Shown: piece by piece, positions 51,755-60,444 of the stretch
Layout: each line of letters opens with the position of its first letter
Position numbering within the stretch: position 1 is the first letter of the stretch
Assembly (NCBI GenBank): GCA_002842215.1
Contig: PHCC01000007.1
Location: forward strand, 167,113 to 231,112
Direction: 5' to 3'
Origin: Betaproteobacteria bacterium HGW-Betaproteobacteria-9
Lineage (GTDB): Bacteria; Pseudomonadota; Gammaproteobacteria; Burkholderiales; Burkholderiaceae_C
Length of the DNA: 64,000 nt
Notes under the pieces: model-generated
Seen by the model: the letters and a program-made list of their open reading frames with translations, nothing else
What the model was told of the DNA's origin: nothing
Databases searched by the model: none
Position numbers and translations under genes: made by a program

Positions 51755-53043
51755 TCGAAGCGCTGCTGGGTTTTCTGGGCGTCTTTGCCCTTGCCTTCCT
51801 GCGCGTGCCGCTGGCAGTGGCCATGTCGATCGTCGGTCTGGCGGGCCTGGGCCTCATGCGCGGCTGGCAACCCGCTTTCGCCAGCACCAGCCAGACGATT
51901 TTTGAGACCGGGTTCCATTACGTTCTGTCGGTCATTCCGCTGTTTGTGCTGATGGGCAACTTCGTCGCCCGTGCCGGCATGGCCAAGGAACTGTTCACCG
52001 CGGCCAACGCCTTCGTGGGCCACCGCCGCGGCGGCCTGGCCATGGCCAGCATCATCGCCTCGGGCGGTTTCGGTTCCATCTGCGGCTCGTCCATCGCCAC
52101 CGCCGCAACCATGACGCGCGTGGCCTATCCCGAGATGAAAGCCCACGGCTACAAGGACACACTGGCCACCGGCGCCATCGCGTCCGGCGGCACCCTGGGC
52201 ATCCTGATCCCGCCGTCCACCATCCTGGTGATATACGGGATCATCACCGAGACCGACATCGGCAAGCTGTTCATCGCCGGCATTCTGCCGGGCATCGTGG
52301 CCATCACCTGCCTGTGTCTGGCGGTGGTCTTCGTGACCTGGCGCGACCCCGCGGCGGGGCCACCGGCCGAACGCTTCACCTGGGCGCAACGCTTCGCGGC
52401 CATCCGCGGTATCTGGGGTGTGGCCATCCTGTTTGCCCTGGTGATTGGCGGCATTTACGGTGGCGTGTTCACGGCCACCGAAGGGGCTGGCGTGGGTGCG
52501 GCGGGTGCCTTCCTGTTCGCGCTGCTGCGCGGCGCGCTGCGCCCGCGCGTGCTGCTGGACATCCTGGTGGAGAGCACACGGACCACCGCCATGCTGTTCA
52601 TGATCCTGATCGGCGCGATGATCTTCACCAACTTCATCAACTTCACCAGCATGCCGGGCGACCTGCGCGACTTCGTGCTGCAGTTCAGCCCCCACCCCAT
52701 CATGGTGGTGGTGATGATGATGGGCATCTACCTGATGCTGGGCATGGTGATGGAAGAGCTGGCCATCGTGCTGCTGACGATTCCGGTGTTTTTCCCGGTG
52801 ATCATGGGTCTGGGCTTCGACCCGATCTGGTTCGGCATCCTGATCGTGACCATCGTCGAGATCGGCATGATCTCGCCGCCGGTGGGCCTCAACCTGTTCG
52901 TCATCAGCTCGCTGCTGCCCAACGTCAACCTGGGCACCATGTACCGCGGCGTCTGGCCGTTTGTGGCGGCCGACATTGTCCGGCTGGGCATCCTGATCGC
53001 GTTCCCGGCCATCGCCCTGTGGCTGCCGGGGTTCATGGGCTAG
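51751..53043 (+). CDS. dctM: TRAP transporter large permease DctM (second system)
   Basis: The 430-residue protein has about 12 helices, with IPLFVLMGNFVARAGMAKELF, ASGGFGSICGSSIATAATMTRVA, GILIPPSTILVIYGIITET and the C-terminal ISPPVGLNLFVISSLLP. It is coupled to dctQ by ATGA. Its end overlaps the converging mscS gene by 4 bases. Confidence 0.95.
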   Translation: MIEALLGFLGVFALAFLRVPLAVAMSIVGLAGLGLMRGWQPAFASTSQTIFETGFHYVLSVIPLFVLMGNFVARAGMAKELFTAANAFVGHRRGGLAMASIIASGGFGSICGSSIATAATMTRVAYPEMKAHGYKDTLATGAIASGGTLGILIPPSTILVIYGIITETDIGKLFIAGILPGIVAITCLCLAVVFVTWRDPAAGPPAERFTWAQRFAAIRGIWGVAILFALVIGGIYGGVFTATEGAGVGAAGAFLFALLRGALRPRVLLDILVESTRTTAMLFMILIGAMIFTNFINFTSMPGDLRDFVLQFSPHPIMVVVMMMGIYLMLGMVMEELAIVLLTIPVFFPVIMGLGFDPIWFGILIVTIVEIGMISPPVGLNLFVISSLLPNVNLGTMYRGVWPFVAADIVRLGILIAFPAIALWLPGFMG

Positions 53044-54341
53044 GCTTCGGGGCTGCGCTTGAGGTGCACGACGCGTTGCGGGTACGGAATCTCGATGCCG
53101 TGCTCGCGCAGTGAACGCAGGATCGCCATGTTGACTTCCGAGCGCAGGTTGAGCTGACCGTTTTCGGGATCGGCGATCCAGTAGCCCAAGGTGAACTCCA
53201 GGCCGTCGGCGCCAAAGGCCGAGAGTGCGGCACTGGGCGCCGGATCCTGGAGCACGCGCTCCTGTACCCGCGCCGCATCCGCCAGCAGGCGCCGCACCAG
53301 TTCCACGTCGCTGTCATAGGCCACCGACACGATGGTGGACTGCCAGACCCGGGCGTCGGCGAGGGACAGGTTCTCCACCCGGTTGGTGATCAGGATCTCG
53401 TTGGGCACGATGGACTCGCGCCCCGTCGCCGAGCGGATCACGGTGTAACGCGCCTTGATGTCGCTGATGCGGCCCTCGAAATTGTCCACCTTCACGTTGT
53501 CGCCGATGCGCATGCTCTGCTCGGCCAGGATCACGAAGCCGCTCACGTAGTTGGACGCCAGCTTCTGCAAACCGAGACCAATGCCCACGCCGATCGCGCC
53601 GCCCAGCACCGAGAGCGCTGTGAGGTCGATGCCCACAGCCGAGAGCGCAAAGATCAGGCCCAGGAACATGAGCACGGCGCGCGTGGCGTTGCTGACGGCC
53701 TTGCGCAATGAGAGCTGGCCACCCACGGCCGACTTGAGCAGACGCGCCTCGATGGCGGCCGAGATCCAGAGCGCGACGATCAGCACCGCGCCCGCGGTGA
53801 GCGCCCCTTCGATCAGCGTGCGCAGGCTCAGCGTGGATGCACCCATCTTCCAGTGGATGGCATCGAGTTCGCTCAGCACCAGGGGCAGCAGTCCGCTGAC
53901 CCAGAGCACCATGGCCAGCCAGGCCACCCAGGAAATGGTGCGCTCCAGCAGGCGCACCCAGGGCGTGCTGCCAAACGCCACCTGCAACACCTTGACGCCC
54001 ACGCGGATGACCACCAGCGAGACCAGCACCGGGATCGCCACCTTGAACACGGCCAGCGGCACGAATTTGAGCAACACGGCACGCGCGATGTAGCCCAATG
54101 TGAGCAGCAGCAGCGGGAACATCACGCCATCGAACAGCTTGCGGCCAAACAGCACAGAGGCCTTTTCGTCCTTCATGCCCGAGGCCTGACGCAAACCGGC
54201 CGCCAGCCCCCATGCGACGAGCACGCAGACCGCCAGCGCGATGAACTCGAACCACACGGTGGTCTGGGTGAACCCGGCCAGCCAGGCCTGCAGGTCGTCG
54301 ATGGGCGGCGGGGTGGCAGTGAGGGCAACGGTCGAATTCAT
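53040..54341 (-). CDS. MscS-family mechanosensitive ion channel
   Basis: The 433-residue membrane protein has about five helices before the pore. The pore-lining TM3 and following beta domain read VLGGAIGVGIGLGLQKLASNYVSGFVILAEQSMRIGDNV. FEGRISDIKARYTVIRSATGRESIVPN and a C-terminal alpha-beta domain complete the MscS architecture. It opens under hypo-osmotic stress. It is larger than E. coli MscS because of extra N-terminal helices. Confidence 0.93.
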   Translation of the reverse strand: MNSTVALTATPPPIDDLQAWLAGFTQTTVWFEFIALAVCVLVAWGLAAGLRQASGMKDEKASVLFGRKLFDGVMFPLLLLTLGYIARAVLLKFVPLAVFKVAIPVLVSLVVIRVGVKVLQVAFGSTPWVRLLERTISWVAWLAMVLWVSGLLPLVLSELDAIHWKMGASTLSLRTLIEGALTAGAVLIVALWISAAIEARLLKSAVGGQLSLRKAVSNATRAVLMFLGLIFALSAVGIDLTALSVLGGAIGVGIGLGLQKLASNYVSGFVILAEQSMRIGDNVKVDNFEGRISDIKARYTVIRSATGRESIVPNEILITNRVENLSLADARVWQSTIVSVAYDSDVELVRRLLADAARVQERVLQDPAPSAALSAFGADGLEFTLGYWIADPENGQLNLRSEVNMAILRSLREHGIEIPYPQRVVHLKRSPEA

Positions 54342-54465
54342 GCGGTATCAAAGAGAGATATGTCTTTTTCCAGAACGCTGCGGAACCGCCCTTCGACAGG
54401 CTCAGGCCGGACCGCAGGCGTTGCCCCCTCGGGGGTATGCGACTGCGCGCAGCGAGCAACGGGGG
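54342..54465. repeat. GC-rich intergenic element between enoyl-CoA hydratase and mscS
   Basis: This 124-base gap contains CCGCCCTTCGACAGGCTCAGG, a motif seen as a dispersed element in related bacteria (recollection), and a GCCCCCTCGGGGGT hairpin. It differs in sequence from the stop-anchored repeat. Nothing coding is apparent. Confidence 0.45.
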
Positions 54466-55251
54466 CTACCAGTTCGGCGCGCGCTTCTCGATGAAAGCCT
54501 GCACGCCCTCCTGGGCCACGTCGTGCGCCATGTTGCAAGCCATGGTCTGGCCAGCGAGCTGGTAGGCCGATTCCATGCCGGTTTCGAGCTGGCGGTAGAA
54601 CAGCGCCTTGCCCATGGCGATGGCCTCGCGCGGCTTGGCCACGATGCGGTCCACCAGCGCGGCCACCTCGGCGTCCAGCGCCTCGGCCGCCACCACCCGG
54701 TTCACCAGACCGCGCGCTTTCGCTTCGCCGGCCGAAATGAAATCGCCGGTGAGCAGCATTTCCATCGCTTGCTTGGGCAGCATGTTGCGCGACAGGGCCA
54801 CGCTGGGCGTGGCGCAGAACAGGCCGACGTCGATGCCATTGACGCCAAACGTGGCGGCCTGCACGGCCACCGCCAGGTCGCACTGCGCCACCATCTGGCA
54901 GCCCGCCGCCGTGGCCAGGCCCTGCACACGCGCGATCACCGGCACCTCCAGCTTGCGGATGCTCATCATCAGCTTCGAGCAGGTGGCGAACAGCGCCTGG
55001 TAATAAGCCAGCTCTGGCCGGGCCTTCATTTCCTTCAGGTCGTGCCCGGCGCAGAAGGCGCGGCCGTTGGCCGCGATCACCACGGCGCGCGCCTGCGGGT
55101 CGGCCGCCACCGCGTCCAGCGCGGCCTGCAGCGCGCCCATCATGGCTTCGCTCAGCACGTTGAAACTGCGTGGTGCGTTCAGCGTGAGCGTGTGCACGCC
55201 ACGCGCATCGCGGTGGCTCCACAGCAGATCGGTGTTCGGGGTTTCAGACAT
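54466..55251 (-). CDS. Enoyl-CoA hydratase/isomerase family protein
   Basis: The 261-residue crotonase-fold protein has oxyanion-hole segments AFCAGHDLKEM and ATAAGCQMVAQCDLAVAV. The catalytic glutamate at the usual second position is not obvious in the GVNGIDVGLFCATPSV region, so the reaction may be isomerisation or hydrolysis rather than hydration. It overlaps the 3' end of the histone-deacetylase-like gene by 8 bases and so is co-transcribed with it. Confidence 0.9.
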   Translation of the reverse strand: MSETPNTDLLWSHRDARGVHTLTLNAPRSFNVLSEAMMGALQAALDAVAADPQARAVVIAANGRAFCAGHDLKEMKARPELAYYQALFATCSKLMMSIRKLEVPVIARVQGLATAAGCQMVAQCDLAVAVQAATFGVNGIDVGLFCATPSVALSRNMLPKQAMEMLLTGDFISAGEAKARGLVNRVVAAEALDAEVAALVDRIVAKPREAIAMGKALFYRQLETGMESAYQLAGQTMACNMAHDVAQEGVQAFIEKRAPNW

Positions 55252-56200
55252 CGGCCAGCACCCTCAGATGCGCTTCCACGCTGCGCGCGAGCGCGCTCAG
55301 GTCGTAGCCGCCTTCGAGGCAGCTCACGATGCGGCCTTTGGCGTGGCGCTGCGCCACTTCCTTGATGCGCTGCGTGATCCACGCGTAGTCGTTTTCCACC
55401 AGGCCGAGCTGGCCCATGTCGTCTTCGCGGTGGGCGTCAAAGCCGGCACTGATGAAGATCATCTGCGGCTTGTGGGCGTCCAGCCGGGGCAGCCACATCA
55501 TGTCGATCAGCTCGCGGATGTCCATGCCCTTGGTGTAGGCCGGCACGGGCAGGTTCACCAGGTTCGTCGCCGTCGAATGTTCGCAGGGCGGGTAAAACGG
55601 GTGCTGGTAGAAGCTGCACATGAGGATGCGTTCATCACCGGCCACGATGTCTTCGGTGCCGTTGCCGTGGTGCACGTCGAAATCAACGATGGCCACGCGC
55701 TTGAGGCCGTGGCGCTCCAGCGCGTATTTCGCCGCCACCGCCACGTTGTTCACGAAGCAGAAGCCCATGGCCTGGTTGCGTGTGGCGTGGTGGCCCGGCG
55801 GGCGCACGGCGCAGAAGGCGTTGGCCAGTTCACCGGCCATCACGGCGTCGGTGGCGTCGATGGCGGCGCCCGCCGCCACCAGGATCGCATCCCAGGAGTG
55901 GATGTTGATGGACGTGTCCGGGTCCACCTGCGCGTGGGTCGGGCCGCCGGCCGCGATCTCGTCGCGCAGCCCGTCGGACAGGCCACGCAGCGACGCCAGG
56001 TGCATGCGGCCATGGGCCAGTTCCATGTCGGCCAGTGAAGCCGCCGTGGCCTCGCGCCGCTCCAGCGCGGTGTCGAGCCCGGTGATCAGCAGACGGTCCT
56101 CAATCGCATCGAGCCGCGCCGGGCATTCGGGGTGCCCCGCGCCCATTTCGTGTCTCCAGCAATCCTTGTGGGTGAAATAACCTGTTGCCTGGCTCATCAC
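55244..56200 (-). CDS. Histone-deacetylase family protein (acetoin utilisation/APAH type)
   Basis: The 318-residue zinc amidohydrolase has HPECPARLDAIE, RPPGHHAT, VAIVDFDVHHGNGTEDI (metal ligands), FISAGFDAHREDDMGQ and EGGYDLSAL. Bacterial members deacetylate polyamines or small amides and proteins. A second ATG at 56197 is possible. The gene is divergent from moxR. Confidence 0.93.
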   Translation of the reverse strand: MMSQATGYFTHKDCWRHEMGAGHPECPARLDAIEDRLLITGLDTALERREATAASLADMELAHGRMHLASLRGLSDGLRDEIAAGGPTHAQVDPDTSINIHSWDAILVAAGAAIDATDAVMAGELANAFCAVRPPGHHATRNQAMGFCFVNNVAVAAKYALERHGLKRVAIVDFDVHHGNGTEDIVAGDERILMCSFYQHPFYPPCEHSTATNLVNLPVPAYTKGMDIRELIDMMWLPRLDAHKPQMIFISAGFDAHREDDMGQLGLVENDYAWITQRIKEVAQRHAKGRIVSCLEGGYDLSALARSVEAHLRVLADV

Positions 56201-56223
56201 ACTTTTACGTTAAGGTTCATGGC

Positions 56224-57144
56224 ATGCATGCCGAAGAAAAAATCCACCAATTATTGAATCAGCTTAACACGGTGATCGTGGGCAAAAGCCCCCAGGTTTC
56301 CGACTGCGTGGCCTGTCTGCTGGCGGGGGGGCACCTGCTGATCGAAGACGTTCCCGGCGTGGGCAAGACCACGCTGGCGCATGCGCTTTCGCGCGCCTTC
56401 GGGCTGCAGTTTTCGCGCGTGCAGTTCACCGCCGACCTGATGCCGAGCGACCTGGTGGGCGTGTCGATCTACGAGCGCGGGCGCGAAGGTTTCGTGTTCC
56501 ACCCGGGTCCGGTGTTCTCCCAGGTGCTGCTGGCCGACGAAATCAACCGCGCCAGCCCCAAGACACAGAGTGCGCTGCTTGAAGCCATGGAAGAAAAGCA
56601 GGTCACGGTGGAAGGCGCCACGCGCGCCCTGCCCCAACCCTTCTTCGTGATCGCCACCCAGAACCCACACGACCAGCTCGGCACCTACGCGCTGCCCGAG
56701 TCGCAGCTGGACCGTTTCCACATGCGGCTCTCGCTGGGTTACCCGGACCGCGCCGCCGAACGCGAACTGCTGCGCGGCCAGGACCGGCGCGACATGCTGG
56801 AACACCTGCAGCCAGTGCTGACTCCGGCCGATCTGGCGCGGCTGCAGCAGAGCGTGGCCGACGTGCACACCGCCGAACCGGTTCTGGAGTACCTGCAGGA
56901 CCTGGTGGCCGCGACCCGCTCGGGCCGCTGGTTCGCGCAAGGCCTGTCGCCGCGCGCCGCGCTGGCCGTGGTGCGCTCGGCCAAGGCCCAGGCCTTCCTG
57001 AACGGCCGCGACTATGTGGCACCCGACGACATTGCGGCCATCCTGCCGCAGACCGTGGCGCACCGGCTCATACCGGTGAGTGATGCGGGCCGAGGTGCGG
57101 TCGAGCAGGTCCGGGCAATGGTCGAGGCTACGCCGCTTCCATGA
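56224..57144 (+). CDS. MoxR-family AAA+ ATPase
   Basis: The 306-residue ATPase has Walker A VPGVGKTTLA, Walker B VFSQVLLADEINRASPKTQ, sensor 1 VIATQNPHDQLGTYALPESQLDRF and arginine-finger region. The start was set at ATG 56224 (MHAEEKI); the longer frame adds residues without homology. MoxR proteins act with DUF58/VWA partners as chaperone-like systems. It is the first gene of moxR-DUF58-tgpA. Its stop TGA starts repeat copy E. Confidence 0.94.
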   Translation: MHAEEKIHQLLNQLNTVIVGKSPQVSDCVACLLAGGHLLIEDVPGVGKTTLAHALSRAFGLQFSRVQFTADLMPSDLVGVSIYERGREGFVFHPGPVFSQVLLADEINRASPKTQSALLEAMEEKQVTVEGATRALPQPFFVIATQNPHDQLGTYALPESQLDRFHMRLSLGYPDRAAERELLRGQDRRDMLEHLQPVLTPADLARLQQSVADVHTAEPVLEYLQDLVAATRSGRWFAQGLSPRAALAVVRSAKAQAFLNGRDYVAPDDIAAILPQTVAHRLIPVSDAGRGAVEQVRAMVEATPLP

Positions 57145-57246
57145 ACCACCCCCGCCGCGCTGCGCGCGACCCCCTCCAGGGGCTGATGCGAAGTGGCCCG
57201 GCAAAGCCGGCTCCACCGCATCCTGGGTTGGGGTCGTTCGCTCCGG
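57142..57246 (+). repeat. Dispersed stop-codon-anchored repeat, copy E
   Basis: It starts with the moxR stop TGA, then ACCACCCCCGCCGCGCTGCGC, CCCCCTCCAGGGG and CCCGGCAAAGCCGG, and ends GTTCGCTCCGG. The DUF58 start codon follows 2 bases later. Confidence 0.78.
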
Positions 57247-57248
57247 AC

Positions 57249-58301
57249 ATGCAACACCCGACGACCGGTCGACCCGGCATGAATGCAGCCGGTCTGCGAC
57301 CGGTCGACGATTCATGGCGCCACCCGCTGCGCGCCCTGCTCAGCCGCTTACAGCGCTGGTTCCACAGCCGCGCGCCGCGCACCGACACGCTCACCCTGAC
57401 GCAACGAAACGTCTACATCCTGCCCACGCGCGCGGGCTGGATGCTGGGGCTCACCCTGCTGCTGCTGCTGGTCGGCAGCATCAACTACCAGCTCAATCTC
57501 GGTTATCTGCTCACCTTCCTGCTCGCCGGTTCAGCGGTGGTGGGCATGCACGTGTGCCACAGCAACCTGCGCGGGCTCACGCTGCACCTGGCGGCGCCCG
57601 CACCGGTGCACGCCGGCCAGGCGGTGGCGCTGGACATCCGGCTCGCCAGCGAACGATCGCGTCCGCGCTACGGCATCGGCCTGGGCGTGATCGCCGACAG
57701 CCGACCGGGTGACGCCCACCTGGCCTGGACCGACGTGCCCGCCCGGGGGAGCGCGGTGCTGCAGGTGGCCTGGGCAGCGCCCCGCCGCGGCCTGCACGAG
57801 CTGCCCCCGCTGACAGCGCTCACCCTGTTTCCGCTCGGCACCTTCCGCGTCTGGACCGTCTGGCGCCCGGCCGCGCAGGTGCTGGTGTACCCGGCCACCG
57901 AGACCCATCCGCCGCCGCTGCCGCCCGGTGAACCCCAGGCCGGCAGCTCGGGCAGTGCACGCGTGCAGAGCACCGGTGAGTTCGACGGCGTGCGCGCCTA
58001 CCGCCGCGGTGACCCGCAGAAAACCGTGGTCTGGAAAAAGGCCGCCCAGGCCTTCGCGGCCGGCCGCGACGATCTGGTCAGCCGCGACGCCCTGTCCACC
58101 CAGCGCCAGCAGCTCTGGCTGGACTTCGCGCACACCGGCGCCAGCGACCTGGAGGCACGTCTGTCGAGACTGGCGACCTGGGTGCTGATGGCCGACCGGC
58201 AAGGGCTTGACTACGGCCTGCGCCTGCCCGGTCGCGAACTCCCACCCGACCAGGGGCCGACCCATCGGGCTCGCTGCCTGGAAGCCTTGGCCCTGGCATG
58301 A
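57249..58301 (+). CDS. DUF58 domain protein
   Basis: About 350 residues with two membrane helices (LGLTLLLLLVGSINYQLNLGY and the next LLTFLLAGSAVVGMHV, roughly 60-100) and the DUF58 motif GEFDGVRAYRRGDPQKTVVWKKAAQ (written here in parts: RAYRRGD and VVWKKAA). The start is uncertain between ATG 57249 and ATG 57279 because the repeat supplies no clear ribosome binding site. DUF58 proteins partner MoxR ATPases. Its stop TGA begins repeat copy F. Confidence 0.85.
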   Translation: MQHPTTGRPGMNAAGLRPVDDSWRHPLRALLSRLQRWFHSRAPRTDTLTLTQRNVYILPTRAGWMLGLTLLLLLVGSINYQLNLGYLLTFLLAGSAVVGMHVCHSNLRGLTLHLAAPAPVHAGQAVALDIRLASERSRPRYGIGLGVIADSRPGDAHLAWTDVPARGSAVLQVAWAAPRRGLHELPPLTALTLFPLGTFRVWTVWRPAAQVLVYPATETHPPPLPPGEPQAGSSGSARVQSTGEFDGVRAYRRGDPQKTVVWKKAAQAFAAGRDDLVSRDALSTQRQQLWLDFAHTGASDLEARLSRLATWVLMADRQGLDYGLRLPGRELPPDQGPTHRARCLEALALA

Positions 58302-58391
58302 AACACCCCCTGCGCCGCTTCGCGTCTTCCCCCTCTCCTGCGGGAGGGGGACACAGCCTGTGGCCCGGCAAAGCCGGTTCCACGGCTGCCC
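58299..58391 (+). repeat. Dispersed stop-codon-anchored repeat, copy F
   Basis: It starts with the DUF58 stop as TGAAACACCCCCTGCGCCGC, with a CCCCCTCTCC...GGGAGGGGG hairpin and CCCGGCAAAGCCGG. It has the same layout as copy A. Confidence 0.78.
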
Positions 58392-58428
58392 ACGAAGGCT
58401 CCCCCGCGCTCTACCGTGAGCCTCTGCC

Positions 58429-60444
58429 ATGGCTTTGACGTCTCTCCAATCACTGCCCAGGGACACACGCGACACGCTGTTCCTGCTCGCCGTCATCGCC
58501 TGGGTGGTGGCCATGCAGGTCGGAAACATCCCCTGGTGGTGCAGCGCGCTCGCGGCCGCCGTGCTGGCCTGGCGCACCACTTTGACCCTGCGTGGCCTGC
58601 CCCTGCCGGGCTGGATCTGGCGCGTGGGCCTGCTTGCACTGACTTTGGGTGCGACCTGGACGACACACCGCACCCTTCTGGGGCGCGATGCGGGCGTGAC
58701 GCTCATCGTGGTGTTGCTGGCGCTCAAGACCCTGGAACTGCGCGCGCGACGCGACGCCTTCGTGGTGTTCTTCCTCGCCTTCTTCACGCTGCTCACTCAC
58801 TTTTTCTATTCGCAGTCGCTGCTCACCGCCGCCGGCATCCTGATCGCGCTGCTGGGCCTGCTGACCGCACTGGTCAATGCCCACATGCCCGTGGGGCGGC
58901 CTCCCCTGGCGCAGGCCGCCCGCATCGCTGCGGGCATGGCGGCGCTGGGCGCCCCCATCATGCTGGTGCTGTTCCTCCTGTTCCCCCGCATGGCACCACT
59001 GTGGGGCATGCCCGGCCAGGACGAAACCGGCCGCAGCGGCCTGTCGGGCAGCATGAAGGTAGGCCAGTTCGCGGAGTTGGTGCTGGACGACAGCATCGCG
59101 CTGCGCGTGCGATTCGACGATGCACCACCGCCCCAGGGTCGGATGTATTTCCGTGGCCCGGTGCTCAGCGATTTCAACGGCATCGAATGGCGCGCGCTGC
59201 GTTCGGGCTTCCCGACCTCGATGGCGCTGCCGACCGACCTCAGCGTCTCGGGCCCACCGGTGCGCTACGAAGTCACCATGGAACCGAACCGCCGCCCCTG
59301 GCTGTTCGTGCTGGAAGCCGCCACGCAGGTCCCCGAGGTGCCCGGCACGCGCGCGCGCATGAACAGCGATCTGCAGTGGCTCACCCTGCGGCCCATGGAC
59401 ACCCTGGTGCGTTACCGGGCCGAGAGCTACCTGAACTTCCGCCACGGCCCGCTCACCCCGGTGCTGGCCCTGCAGGACCACATCGAGCTGCCGGGCGGCT
59501 ACAACCCGCGCACGCTGGCGCTGGCGCTGGCGCTGCGGCGCGAACACGGCAGCGGGCCACAGTCCAACGCAGCGCTGGTCGACGCGGTGATGGAACGCCT
59601 GCGCACCGGCGGCTACACCTACACCCTTGATCCCGGCGTGTACGGCCAGCACACGGCCGACGAATTCTGGTTCGACAGACGCGAAGGCTTTTGCGAGCAC
59701 ATCGCGTCCAGCTTTGTCATCCTGATGCGTGCCCTCGACATTCCAGCGCGCATCGTCACCGGCTACCAGGGCGGCGAGCTCAACGCCGTGGACGGCTACT
59801 GGACGGTGCGCCAGCGCGACGCCCACGCCTGGGCCGAGGTCTGGCTGCAGGGCAGAGGCTGGGTACGCGTGGATCCGACCGCGGCGGTGTCGCCTGGCCG
59901 CATTGGCTCGTTCGAACGCCTGCGCCCGCCCGAGGGCGCCATCGCCGGGGCCATCCGCAACCTCAGCCCCACGCTCACGGCCCAGCTGCGCGCAGCGTGG
60001 GAAGCGGTGAACAACCGCTGGAACCAGTGGGTGCTGAACTACACCCAGGGCAAACAGCTCGACCTGCTGAAGGACCTGGGCTTCTCCAGCCCCAGCTGGA
60101 CCGATCTGGCCTACGTGCTCATCGGCGTGGTGGTGCTGGTCAGTCTGGCGGGCGCCGGCTGGACGCTGTGGGAGCGTCAGCAACACGACCCCTGGCTGCG
60201 CCTGCTGCAGCGCAGCCGCCAGCGCCTGCGCCGCCTGGGTCTGGACAGCGGCGACCACACTCCCCCACGCGAACTCGCCCAGCGGGTCGAGCGGCATTTT
60301 GGCGACACGGCATTCGCCCACAGCCTGCGCTTGTGGCTGTTGCGGCTGGAAGCCCAGCGCTACAGCCGCCAGCCCGCCGGGACGCTGGCTACACTGCAAC
60401 GCGAATTCCGCCAGCTTGCCTGGCCCAAGCGAGGTTCCCGTTGA
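58429..60444 (+). CDS. TgpA-type transglutaminase-like membrane protein (DUF3488)
   Basis: The 671-residue protein has six N-terminal helices (about 15-200), then a periplasmic transglutaminase-like domain, a further helix near 560-580 and a cytoplasmic tail. The catalytic triad is visible: Cys in RREGFCEHIASS, His in RDAHAWAEVW and Asp in VRVDPTAAV. In Pseudomonas the homologue TgpA is essential for viability. It is third in the moxR-DUF58-tgpA set. Confidence 0.94.
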   Translation: MALTSLQSLPRDTRDTLFLLAVIAWVVAMQVGNIPWWCSALAAAVLAWRTTLTLRGLPLPGWIWRVGLLALTLGATWTTHRTLLGRDAGVTLIVVLLALKTLELRARRDAFVVFFLAFFTLLTHFFYSQSLLTAAGILIALLGLLTALVNAHMPVGRPPLAQAARIAAGMAALGAPIMLVLFLLFPRMAPLWGMPGQDETGRSGLSGSMKVGQFAELVLDDSIALRVRFDDAPPPQGRMYFRGPVLSDFNGIEWRALRSGFPTSMALPTDLSVSGPPVRYEVTMEPNRRPWLFVLEAATQVPEVPGTRARMNSDLQWLTLRPMDTLVRYRAESYLNFRHGPLTPVLALQDHIELPGGYNPRTLALALALRREHGSGPQSNAALVDAVMERLRTGGYTYTLDPGVYGQHTADEFWFDRREGFCEHIASSFVILMRALDIPARIVTGYQGGELNAVDGYWTVRQRDAHAWAEVWLQGRGWVRVDPTAAVSPGRIGSFERLRPPEGAIAGAIRNLSPTLTAQLRAAWEAVNNRWNQWVLNYTQGKQLDLLKDLGFSSPSWTDLAYVLIGVVVLVSLAGAGWTLWERQQHDPWLRLLQRSRQRLRRLGLDSGDHTPPRELAQRVERHFGDTAFAHSLRLWLLRLEAQRYSRQPAGTLATLQREFRQLAWPKRGSR

